A stretch of 14,556 nucleotides of DNA, taken from positions 1 through 14,556 of the forward strand of contig BBFD01000080.1 in assembly GCA_001313065.1 (NCBI GenBank), read 5' to 3'. This document shows, piece after piece, positions 1-8,736 of this stretch. Under the pieces are notes generated by a model. The model ran no database searches. It was not told where the DNA came from and saw only the letters and a program-made list of their open reading frames with translations. Source of the DNA: Silvimonas sp. JCM 19000 (GTDB lineage Bacteria > Pseudomonadota > Gammaproteobacteria > Burkholderiales > Chitinibacteraceae). Numbering within the stretch: the stretch's first letter is position 1; every line of letters starts with the position of its first letter. A program made the position numbers and the translations under genes.

Positions 1-66
1 GGCGCACGGCGGGCGCGCGGCAAGTCGGTGCGGCGTGTGCTACGGTTTGCATCGGAGGAACTTGCC

Positions 67-264
67 ATGAAAATAGTCATCGCCCTGCTCTTGCTGGTGG
101 TTCTGTTTGCCCTCGGCCGCGCGCTGTTGCAACTGGTGCGCGGTCCTTCCGGGTCGCCGGCGCTGGTGCGCTCTTTGACCATCCGGATTGCGGTCTCGGT
201 GTGTCTGTTTATCTTGCTGTTGCTGGCCTGGTACTTTGGTCTATTACAACCGCACGCCGCATAA
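67..264 (+). CDS. DUF2909 twin-transmembrane protein (cox-associated)
   Basis: This is a 65-residue inner-membrane protein. Two hydrophobic helices (about residues 2-20 and 41-60) flank a short polar loop with the basic VRG...RSLTIRI pattern, and it ends YFGLLQPHAA. This matches the DUF2909 'twin transmembrane protein' family usually found in betaproteobacterial cox clusters next to coxC and SURF1; its function is unknown, with a presumed role in oxidase assembly. The ATG at 67 is chosen because GGAGG at 54-58 sits 8 nt upstream. A longer in-frame GTG start at 28 would place that ribosome-binding site inside the gene. It is intact, with no frameshift. Oddly, it lies convergent to the cox operon rather than inside it, separated from coxC by a repeat-rich gap. 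Confidence 0.8.
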   Translation: MKIVIALLLLVVLFALGRALLQLVRGPSGSPALVRSLTIRIAVSVCLFILLLLAWYFGLLQPHAA

Positions 265-374
265 GGCGGCGTCTACGCCCCGCTGATATCCGTGCGGGGC
301 GATTCCTACCCACTGCTTTGCATTGGCCCGGTGCGCGGCCCTTGCGTGCCTTTGCAGTGTGTGTGGCATAACCA

Positions 375-475
375 AAATGTGCGTTGCCCTTCGGGTAACG
401 CACCCTACGCCTCTCTTCGGACACGCCTGGCAAGAACGTCCGTAGGGTGCGTTACCCGTAGGGCAACGCACATTT
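375..475. repeat. Long inverted repeat, 35-nt arms
   Basis: The left arm (375-409) and right arm (441-475) are reverse complements with a single mismatch, separated by a 31-nt spacer. Both carry the phrase GTGCGTTGCCC...GGGTAACGCACCCTACG. Two further perfect stems follow at once: 476-481 with 485-490, and 490-495 with 499-504, each with a 3-nt loop. As RNA this would fold into a row of hairpins behind the DUF2909 stop. It resembles dispersed intergenic 'TAGGGTGCGTTA' elements of many proteobacteria. Whether it is mobile cannot be told from here. Confidence 0.8.
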
Positions 476-546
476 CGAGGCGCAGCCTCGGCGCGGTACG
501 CGCCATCCACTTTCCAACACAACCCGACAACGCATAAAAAAAACCT

Positions 547-641
547 CATAGGGTGGGTCATGACCCACCACCCAAAGTGGCATATCAAAGCCATCACGTT
601 CGAATCGACGGCTTTGGCTGGTGGGTCATGACCACCCTATG
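547..641. repeat. Palindromic-ended element, copy A
   Basis: The element starts CATAGGGTGGGTCATGACCC and ends in a mirrored GGTCATGACCACCCTATG, so its ends are inverted repeats and each end is itself a small palindrome. The interior has a second nested inverted repeat (CAAAGCC at 586-592 with GGCTTTG at 610-616) around CGTTCGAATCG. The right end lacks a few bases compared with copy B. It is about 86% similar to copy B by eye. Confidence 0.8.
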
Positions 642-660
642 CGCTTGCATTCTGTTAACT

Positions 661-756
661 CATAGGGTGGGTCTGGACCCACCACCCAAAGTGGCATATC
701 AAAGCGGCCACGTTCGAATCGGCGGCTTTGGTGGGTGGGTCGTGACCCACCCTATG
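661..756. repeat. Palindromic-ended element, copy B (abuts coxC stop)
   Basis: This is a direct repeat of copy A, starting 114 nt after it, with the same interior ACCACCCAAAGTGGCATATC and the same nested inverted repeat. The right end GGTGGGTCGTGACCCACC (732-749) lies about 15 nt beyond the coxC stop codon. In the coxC mRNA it would form an 8-bp stem, so it may act as a 3' end or stability hairpin for the cox operon, although no U tract follows. Confidence 0.8.
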
Positions 757-762
757 CGCGAT

Positions 763-1635
763 CTATAAGCAATACACAAAAAAATAAACAGCCCCAGCCA
801 GACCACGTCCACAAAGTGCCAGTACCACGCCGCGGCTTCGAAGCCGAAGTGATGCGCCGGGGTGAAGTCGCCTTTGATTACACGGGCCAGCATCACGCTG
901 AGCATGATCGCGCCCACCAGTACGTGCATGCCGTGAAAGCCGGTCAGCATAAAGAAGGTCATGCCGTACGCGCCCGAGGCCAGCGTCAAATGCATTTCGG
1001 TGTACGCGTGGTGGTATTCCTTGACCTGCAGGCACAAGAAGATCACGCCCAGCAGCACGGTGGCGGCCAGGCCCAGGGTCATCTGGCGACGGTTGTTTTT
1101 TTAACAAAGCCCCAGTGCGCAATGGTCACGGTAATGCCCGAGGTCAGCAGCAAACCGGTGTTGATGGCGGGGATGCCGACGGCTTCCATCGGCGTATACG
1201 GCGCCACCTTGGGGCCGGACAGCGCGGGCCAGACCTGGTGGAACATCGGCCACAGATAATCGTGGGTATCGGAGAACCAGCCGAGTTCGGGCACCGACAC
1301 CACACGCGTATAAAACAGCGCGCCAAAAAAAAGGCACTAAAGAACATCACCTCGGAAAAGATGAACCAGCTCATGCCCCAGCGGAACGAGTAATCCACCT
1401 GCGGGCCGTAATCGCCATGGTTGGATTCGCGGATTACATCGCCAAACCAGCCAAACAGCATGCCGATCAGCACTAAAAATCCCAAACCCAGCGCGTACCA
1501 GCCAATCGACACATTGTTGATGCCAAACGCCGTGCCCGCCGTAATAAAGAACAGCGCCAGCGAGCCCATGATCGGCCACTTTGACGGCTGCGGTACAAAG
1601 TACGGCGCGTCATGAATTCCGTTTTCTACGTTCAT
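763..1635 (-). CDS. coxC: Cytochrome c oxidase subunit III (three frameshifts)
   Basis: Subunit III of the aa3 oxidase, a membrane protein that stabilises the catalytic core and its oxygen path. The reading starts [20 protein letters not shown] behind an AGAGGGA ribosome-binding site. Motifs seen include [44 protein letters not shown] and the terminal [18 protein letters not shown]. The frame breaks at three homopolymers: 1325-1332 (8 A), 1096-1102 (7 T) and 778-784 (7 A). Each break is repaired by removing two bases or adding one. Removing two gives the family-typical AFFGALFY, VKNNRRQ and LFIFVYCL and a 288-aa protein. It is the last gene of the cox operon. About seven helices are expected, and the hydrophobic segments fit. 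Confidence 0.93.
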
Positions 1636-1682
1636 TGCTGCTTCCCTCTTTGTTCAGCACCACATCCGTAGGGCGGGGGCAA

Positions 1683-1713
1683 CCACTGATCAAACCCGCG
1701 GTTTGATCAGTGG
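1683..1713 (-). promoter_or_regulatory. 14-bp perfect hairpin between DUF2970 gene and coxC
   Basis: The arms 1683-1696 and 1700-1713 are perfect reverse complements (CCACTGATCAAACC / GGTTTGATCAGTGG) with a 3-nt loop. The hairpin overlaps the stop codon of the DUF2970 gene (1707-1709) and lies about 35 nt upstream of the coxC ribosome-binding site. No T run follows, so a full terminator is unlikely. An mRNA-stabilising, processing or partial attenuation role within the operon is inferred. Confidence 0.6.
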
Positions 1714-1890
1714 CTGCCCTGGCTGCTCACCAACACGTGCACCAGCCCTGCCACAGCCAGTGCCAGCACCAACGCGCAAAAGAATGCGGCGAAGATGATC
1801 TGACCCGGCTTCACTTTTTTGCGCTTCCGCGCTCTTTCGCCCCCGCACCCCAAAAAAACGCGGCCAACACGGCTTGAATGCTGCAATCAT
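1707..1890 (-). CDS. DUF2970 small membrane protein (one frameshift)
   Basis: A 60-residue protein with one C-terminal helix. The start is fixed by an ATGA overlap with the ctaG stop. The N-terminal part contains CWPRFFGVRGRKSAEAQK, resembling the W-FFGVR-basic signature of DUF2970 proteins, which sit between ctaG and coxC in many betaproteobacteria. The frame breaks at the 6-T run 1815-1820. Removing one base joins it to VKPGQIIFAAFFCALVLALA and a stop at 1707. The function is unknown; operon position suggests oxidase biogenesis. An alternative repair that adds bases is possible but keeps the typical N-terminus less well. Confidence 0.75.
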
Positions 1891-2460
1891 GTTGCGGCCT
1901 TCGCGATGGATTGCGTGGTCGCTGTGGTCTGCTGCTTGCCACCATCCAGACCAAACACCGTGTACGACAAGGTGATGGGCCCAGCGTGGGCGGCAGATCG
2001 GACTTGAGCACCAGCACCACCGTCACCTCGCGCACTTCGCGCGGCGCCAGGTGGATGGCATCAAAACAAAAGCACTGCACCTTTTCGACATAGCGCACCG
2101 CAGACGACGGCGCATAACTCGGCACTGCCCGCACGCCCAACGGCGTGTCCACCAGGTTGCGCAGCTCGAAACGCGCTTTCATCAGCCGCCAGCGTGGCCT
2201 GCGCGCCGGGCGTCCAGCGCGCGAATCTGCATCGGCACACCCGCCGCCACATTGCTATCGAACAACACCTGCTGCTGCCACCCCGCCACCGGTGCATCGG
2301 CCACGGCGGTGCGGTCTTGCTGGATGCCCATCACGCGGCAGAACACGTTGTAGAACGGCACCATGGCAAAGCTGAACCCCAACATCGCCAGCACCGCCAG
2401 CAGCAAGCGGCGCGCGGTGCGGCGATTGCTTTGGTGTCGTTGCAGCGCCAGGCTGGTCAT
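1887..2460 (-). CDS. ctaG: Cytochrome c oxidase assembly protein CtaG/Cox11 (two frameshifts)
   Basis: CtaG delivers copper to the CuB site of subunit I. It is anchored by one N-terminal helix (about residues 17-36, ending FSFAMVPFYNVFCRVMG) and has a periplasmic domain. The copper-binding CFCF motif is visible in YVEKVQCFCFDAIHL (Cys about 130 and 132), preceded by the family phrase RAVPSYAPS. The frame breaks near 2185 and at 1977-1979. Adding one C to each short G/C run gives GHAGGLMKARFELRNLVDTP and LGPITLSYTVFGLDGG, and a 191-aa protein of normal length. The ATG starts 2 nt after the stop of the upstream small gene. Its own ribosome-binding site is weak, so it is probably translationally coupled. 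Confidence 0.9.
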
Positions 2461-2462
2461 GG

Positions 2463-2554
2463 CTAGTTACCAAACAGCCAATGCCGCAACACGATGCCGA
2501 TAAAGAACATCAGCGCGATGCTGGCCATGATCAGCGCGGTGCGGAAATTCTTGC

Positions 2555-2558
<4 letters not shown>
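2463..2558 (-). CDS. Cytochrome oxidase small assembly protein, 31 aa
   Basis: A 31-residue single-helix peptide, VSKNFRTALIMASIALMFF then IGIVLRHWLFGN, read from a GTG start. GGAGG at about 2566-2570 lies 7 nt upstream of the GTG, and the GTGA overlaps the coxA stop by 4 nt, so translation is probably coupled. Its sequence (FRTAL--ASIAL-FF-GI-L--W) and position between coxA and ctaG match the tiny 'cytochrome oxidase small assembly protein' family of betaproteobacteria. It is easily missed because of its length and GTG start. Confidence 0.8.
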
Positions 2559-4259
<1,701 letters not shown>

Positions 4260-4274
4260 ATCGCTATCCCCCGG

Positions 4275-5385
4275 TTACTTGCGAGCCGCTTTGACTTCCG
4301 CCGGCAGCACAAAGTCGCCGGTGTGATTGCCAAAGCTGTTGCGTTCATAAGTGATGACCGAAGCCACCTCGACATCCGACAAGCCGGCCCACGACGGCAT
4401 CGCGTTTTTTGCCGGTCAGCACGATATGGATGTGGCCTTCTTTGGGGCCGGTGGCAATCTTGCTGCCTGCCAGCGCCGGGAACGGCCCACCGCCCTTGCC
4501 GTCCACTTTGTGGCAAGCCGCGCAGTTGCTTTCAAACACTTGCTTGCCGCGCGCCAGCAGTTCGTCTTTGGTCCATTTCTTGTTGGGGTCGTCCTGCGCG
4601 GCTTTGGCCTTGGCTTGCTGCGCGGTCACCCAGGTTTTGAAGTCGGCATCGCTGACCACCTTGACCACAATCGGCATATAGCCGTGGTCGCGCCCGCACA
4701 ATTCGGTGCACTGGCCGCGATAGGTGCCGATGTGTTCGGCAGTAAACCAGGTATCGCGAATAAACCCGGGAATGGCATCTTGTTTGACGCCCAGCGCCGG
4801 CACATACCAGCTGTGGATGACGTCATTGGCGGTGGTCAGTATCCGCACGCGCTTGCCCACCGGCACCACCAGCGGTTCGTCCACTTCCAGCAAATACAGC
4901 GGATTTTTTGGGCGGTGCGCCGTCCTTGTAGTTTTCGATCTGCGCGCGCGGGGTGGCCAGCCGGCTTTTGTAGCCAAAGCCGTAATCCATATAGTCGTAG
5001 CCCCACAGCCATTGGTAGCCAGTGGCCTTGATGGTGATGTCGGCGTTGGTGGTGTTTTTTTTGCGCCAGCACTAGCTTGGCGGCGGGAAACGCCATCACC
5101 GCCAGGATCAGCGCCGGGATGATGGTCCACGCCACTTCGACGGCGGTGTTTTCATGAAAATGGCGAGCCTGATGCCCCACGCTGCGGCGATGTTTAAAGA
5201 TGGAATAGAACATCAGCCGAACACCACCACAAACACCACCACGATGATCAGCATGATCACGTGTGCAGGTCATTGATATGGCTGGCGATAGGCGATTGCG
5301 GGGTCTGGAACGTGTACGGGCTTTCAGCAAGGGCAAACGACGGCGTACAGGCCGCCGCCATGGCGCAGAGTCGCCTGAGCTGCAT
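4275..5385 (-). CDS. coxB: Cytochrome c oxidase subunit II with fused cytochrome c domain (five frameshifts)
   Basis: Subunit II accepts electrons at CuA. The repaired protein is 369 aa: signal peptide (1-20, ending SFALA), two helices (about 43-63 and 86-105), a CuA cupredoxin domain, then a cytochrome c domain. CuA ligands are H191 (VIHSWYV) and C226, E228, C230, H234 and M237 in GQCTELCGRDHGYMP, with canonical spacing. Heme c attaches at CAACH (residues 288-292; bases 4510-4524), with a probable axial Met in NAMPSW. Breaks are near 5258 and 5216 (one G/C missing each), and at 5055-5062, 4904-4909 and 4405-4410 (one A/T extra each). The ATG at 5385 is behind GGAGG; the N-terminal piece is short because the first break stops it early. 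It is the first gene of the operon. Confidence 0.94.
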
Positions 5386-5745
5386 CAGAAACCTCCAGTG
5401 GCTGTTTTATACCCGGCCGGCTGGTCTGACCGCTCATTCCGTTAACGCGCACACGCCATGCTGTCTGTTCTTGCTACACAGGCAGGCTGCAATGGACGTG
5501 ATGCGCTAGCGGGTAAGTCTCCAGTTCAGCTTATCGGTACCGGCTTTTTTATGTAGTGCCGGCTATACGGGCTACTCAATTTCTAGCAAACACTGACGCA
5601 ATTGCAAGCAAGTGTTGTATCAGTGAGAACGCATGCACCGTTTTGCTGCACCGCTCATCTGATGCGTGTTTCGTTTTTTTTGGGCGCAGCGGATAAACCT
5701 TAACTCAGCCACTGCAAGTGGTACCCGCATTTAAGGAGATAAATC
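5386..5745. other. Divergent intergenic region, coxB / DUF2189 gene
   Basis: These 360 bases must hold the promoter for the cox operon (minus) and for the DUF2189 gene (plus). I cannot assign either promoter with confidence. Minus-strand candidates are TATAAA around 5406-5411, whose -35 region is poor, and TTGCAA...TAGAAA around 5580-5608 with 16-nt spacing. An 8-T run is at 5673-5680. For the plus-strand gene, AAGGAGA at 5733-5739 is a clear ribosome-binding site. No gene is visible here. Confidence 0.5.
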
Positions 5746-6512
5746 ATGGACTTGCACATGCACGGTCTCGATGATCACTTCACTTTGCCCCAAACCGACA
5801 AGGTAAGCGCATCCCGGCCGCTCGAATGGCTAAAACTAGGCTGGCAAGACTTCCGCCAGCATCCGCTACCCAGTCTGGGCTATGGCTTTTGATCGCCATT
5901 GCGGGCTGGCTTGTGTTGGCGGTGGCTTCTAACTACACCTATCTGACCTCCACCAGCATTACCGGCTTTATGTTGTTGGCGCCTTTGGGGGCGGCCGGTA
6001 TCTATGAATTAACCAGCGAACGCGAAGAAGGCCGACCCACTTCATTTGCCCAATCCCTGCACGATTTGCTCAAGAACCTGGGCCAGATTGCGTTTATGGG
6101 CGTGGTGCTGGGGTCGGTGGCCATCGGTTGGGAACGCGTGTCCTGCATACTGTTTGCACTGTTTTATGGCGGCGAAGCCGTTAACCTGCATTTCTTCTGG
6201 ACGGCGTTGCTGGGCGAATACTGGATGTTTACCGCAGCCTGGATCTTTGGCGGCTTTGTGCTGGCCTGCCTGACTTTTGCGCTGACTGCCGTGTCGATTC
6301 CAATGCTGGCCGATCGCGAAGTGGATGTGGTCACCGCCATGATGACCAGCCTGCGGGTGGTGATGGAAAACCTGCCGGCGATGATTGTATGGGCCGCCAT
6401 TATTGTGGCGCTGACTGCAATCGGCTTTGCGACTGGCCTGTTGGGGCTGATTGTGTTGTTCCCGCTGCTGGGCCACGCCACGTGGATTGCATATAAAGAA
6501 CTGGTGCACTAG
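5746..6512 (+). CDS. DUF2189 integral membrane protein (one frameshift)
   Basis: A multi-helix inner-membrane protein, 255 aa after repair. The start ATG 5746 has AAGGAGA about 7 nt upstream. The N-terminal part is soluble and leads into PLEWLKLGWQDFRQHPLPSLGYG, after which the frame breaks at about 5886. One missing C in GGCTTTTG gives SLGYGLLIAIAGWLVLAV. Later motifs are FMLLAPLGAAGIYELT, ALFYGGEAVN, ADREVDVVTAMMTSLRVV and the closing LLGHATWIAYKELV, all typical of the DUF2189 family. About six helices are visible. The molecular function is unknown. The gene is divergent from coxB and followed 190 nt later by a strong terminator, so it is probably monocistronic. Codon use is like its neighbours. 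Confidence 0.85.
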
Positions 6513-6569
6513 AACGATATGCATGCAAAACGCGGGTAATGCGCGCCACCGCTGATCCGATGACCGATC

Positions 6570-6669
6570 CATAGAGTGGGTCATGACCCACCCCTCAATG
6601 CCATGGAAAAAAAACGCCAGATGCGATCTGCTTCGTGGCGCTGGATGGTGGGTGGTGACCCACCGTATG
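6570..6669. repeat. Palindromic-ended element, copy C
   Basis: A 100-nt segment begins CATAGAGTGGGTCATGACCC and ends GGTGGGTGGTGACCCACCGT then ATG, the same terminal inverted repeats as the two elements at 547-756. The interior is different: it holds an 8-A run and no CGTTCGAATCG core. Identical ends with an unrelated middle suggest that the ends are what is recognised or conserved. It lies between the DUF2189 gene and its terminator. Confidence 0.75.
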
Positions 6670-6706
6670 ACAACGGGACAGCAACTTGCACCGCATCAAA
6701 AAAAAG

Positions 6707-6737
6707 AAAGGTCAGGCATAGCGCCTGGCCTTTTTTT
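6707..6737. terminator. Rho-independent terminator after DUF2189 gene
   Basis: The stem AAAGGTCAGGC (6707-6717) pairs with GCCTGGCCTTT (6723-6733), 11 bp with one G-U pair and a 5-nt loop, followed by seven T (6731-6737). An A run at 6698-6705 on the other side makes it potentially bidirectional. It insulates the dpp promoter region from upstream transcription. Confidence 0.88.
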
Positions 6738-6752
6738 GTTGTCGATGTAGTC

Positions 6753-6769
6753 GTACGCGTTACGCGTAC
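6753..6769. promoter_or_regulatory. 17-bp perfect palindrome, candidate activator site
   Basis: GTACGCGTTACGCGTAC has 8-nt perfect arms about one central base. It lies some 55-70 nt upstream of the -24/-12 promoter and about 85-100 nt before its expected transcription start, a usual distance for an enhancer-binding protein site. The protein that would bind it is unknown. Confidence 0.5.
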
Positions 6770-6824
6770 TTGCTTTTGCAACCATTGCGCTTGATCAAAC
6801 CGGGCCGGACAAAAAAAGCGTGGT

Positions 6825-6842
6825 CTGGCACGGCGCGTGCTT
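6825..6842 (+). promoter_or_regulatory. Sigma-54 (-24/-12) promoter of dpp operon
   Basis: CTGGCACGGCGCGTGCTT matches the sigma-54 consensus TGGCACG-N4-TTGCW at every fixed position but one (G for T just before TGC). The invariant GG (6827-6828) and GC (6839-6840) are exactly 10 nt apart. Transcription would start near 6852, giving a leader of about 135 nt before dppA. This predicts RpoN-dependent, activator-driven expression, as expected for nitrogen-source uptake. Confidence 0.75.
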
Positions 6843-6987
6843 TAATCACGCCGTCATGTTTCTGGCCATGCATACGGGTTTTCCCCGATAACGCTGGCTG
6901 GAACCTGCACCAAGAATTGCGCCCACACGTTCCCACAAGGAACAGTTGATCGCTATTTACAGACACACAGACATGGAGTGAACAGGG

Positions 6988-8586
6988 ATGAAGAGCAAGG
7001 CAGGTTTGGCGCTGGCACTGGCGCTGGCTTTCTCCGCAGGCGGCGCAATGGCCGCAGGCAAAACGCTGATCTTCTGCTCCGAGGCCAGCCCGTCCGGCTT
7101 TGACGCAGCCCGTTACGTCACCGGCACAGACTTTGATGCTTCGGCCGAAACCATCTACAACCGCCTGGTTGAATTCGCTCCTGGTTCCACGCAAATCCGC
7201 GCTGGCCTGGCCGAAAAAATGGGATGTCAGCAGCGACGGCCTGACCTACACCTTTACGCTGCGCAAAGGCGTCAAGTTCCACACCACGCCGTACTTCAAG
7301 CCCGGCCGCGACTTTAACGCCGATGACGTGGTGTTCACATTCTCGCGCTTTACCAATAAAGACCTGCCATTTAACAAAGCCACCAATGCCACCTATCCGT
7401 ATGCGTCGGATATGGGCATGGATACCAACATCACCAAGGTAGAAAAGGTTGATCCGTATACCGTCAAGATGACACTGAAGACGGTGGACGCGGCCTTCCT
7501 GCAGAACCTGGCGATGTCGTTCTCTTCCATCGTTTCGGCCGAATATGCCGACCAGTTGCTGAAGGCCAACAAGGCCGACCAGATCAACACGCAACCCATC
7601 GGCACCGGCCCGTTTGTGTTTAACGCGTACCAGAAAGACAGCGTAATCCGCTACAGCGCCAATCCGGACTACTGGCGTAAAGGCGAAGTGAAGATCGACA
7701 AGCTGATTTTTTTGCGATCACCACCGACCCGTCGGTGCGTTATCAGAAACTGCAAAAGGGCGAGTGCCAGATCATGGCGCAGCCGCGCCCGGCCGATCTG
7801 AAAGCCATGGCCGCCAACCCGGCGCTGAAGGTACCGAGCCAGGCCGGCTTTAACGAGGGTTATATCTCGTACAACGTCACGCACAAGCCGCTGGACAAGG
7901 TGGAAGTGCGTCAGGCGCTCGATCTGGCCGTCAACAAAAAAGGCCATCATCGACGCGGTTTACCAGGCGCTGGCCAGCTGGCCACCAACCCGATGCCGCC
8001 TACCCAGTGGTCGTACAACAAGTCGCTCAAGACCAACAGCTACGACGTGGCCAAGGCCAAGGCACTGCTGGCCAAAGCCGGCCTGGCCAATGGTTTTGAA
8101 ATTACCCTGTGGGCGATGCCGGTTTCGCGGCCGTACAACCCCAACGCCAAGCTGATGGCCGAAATGATCCAGAACGACTGGAGCAAGATCGGCGTGAAGG
8201 CCAAGATCGTCACCTACGAATGGGGCGAGTACATCAAGCGTGCGCGTGCCGGTGAAGACGACGCCATGCTGATCGGCTGGACTGGCGACAATGGCGATCC
8301 GGATAACTGGCTGGGTTCGCTGCTGAGCTGCGCTGCCGTCGAAGGCAACAACTACGCCAAGTGGTGCGACAAGGGTTTTGACGATCTGGTGGTGAAGGCA
8401 CGCACGCTGACCGTGCAAGCTGACCGCGCCAAGCTGTATGAGCAAGCGCAAACCATCTTCGCGCAGCAACTGCCGTTCTCGCCGGTGGCGCACTCCACGG
8501 TGTATCAACCGATGCGCAAAGAAGTGGAAGGCTTCAAGATCAGCCCGTTTGGTCTGAACTCGTTCTACGGCGTGAGCCTGAAGTAA
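6988..8586 (+). CDS. dppA: Dipeptide-binding periplasmic protein DppA (four frameshifts)
   Basis: The substrate-binding protein (SBP family 5) captures dipeptides in the periplasm and hands them to DppBC. The repaired length is 531 aa, close to E. coli DppA. It has a Sec signal peptide (LALALALAFSAGGAMAA), LAEKWDVSSDGLTYTFTLRK, and WTGDNGDPDNWLGSLLSCAA. The last closely matches E. coli DppA and contains the Asp that holds the peptide amino group. Breaks: 7214-7219 (6 A, one extra), 7707-7713 (7 T, two extra), 7936-7941 (6 A, one extra) and 7966-7967 (one G missing). The last two restore VNKKAIIDAVYQGAGQLATN. The ATG at 6988 has GGAG 9 nt upstream. It is the first gene of the operon behind the sigma-54 promoter. 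Confidence 0.95.
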
Positions 8587-8606
8587 GCCGCCCGTTGCAG
8601 TACATC

Positions 8607-8639
8607 AAGCCGGCCGGGTACGCGTTGCCTGGCCGGCTT
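8607..8639 (+). promoter_or_regulatory. Intercistronic hairpin dppA-dppB
   Basis: AAGCCGGCCGGG (8607-8618) pairs with CCTGGCCGGCTT (8628-8639), 12 bp with one G-U pair and a 9-nt loop, 21 nt after the dppA stop. Only three T follow, so it is likely a partial attenuator or 3' stabiliser. Such hairpins commonly let a binding protein be made in excess over its permease. Confidence 0.65.
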
Positions 8640-8736
8640 TGTCTATGTGGGCGGCAGTGCTTTTGCCGCTTGCAGTTCGACCTGGCGCGCGCTTGCCGCC
8701 AATGTGTTGTTTGTTATTCCGGAGCCCATCCGTCTC

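Larger units (their letters stand above)
265..762. other. Gene-free repeat-rich region between DUF2909 and coxC
   Basis: I see no plausible coding sequence in these roughly 500 bases, which separate two convergent genes. The stretch holds a long inverted repeat (375-475), two short GC hairpins directly after it (476-490 and 490-504), an 8-A run (536-543), and two adjacent copies of a palindromic-ended element (547-641 and 661-756). No classical terminator with a T tract is present for either flanking gene. The hairpins in the repeats may fill that role. Confidence 0.7.

Noticed and set aside
2..70. Frame ending TGA at 68-70, overlapping the DUF2909 start as ATGA
   Set aside because: The overlap looks like translational coupling to an upstream gene, but the visible residues match no family I recognise and 22 codons are too few to call.
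244..597. Open frames on both strands through 209-768
   Set aside because: They run through the inverted repeats and palindromic elements, have no ribosome-binding site and resemble no protein family; the open frames follow from the GC-rich repeats.
547..756. CRISPR array from the regular repeats
   Set aside because: Only two tandem units, about 95 nt each, with palindromic ends and nearly identical interiors; there are no unique spacers and no cas genes.
1690..1890. Reading the DUF2970 gene straight through to 1690 as a 66-aa protein
   Set aside because: Past the 6-T run at 1815-1820 the frame turns into Arg/Gly-rich sequence without a membrane helix; the neighbouring frame has the expected hydrophobic C-terminus.
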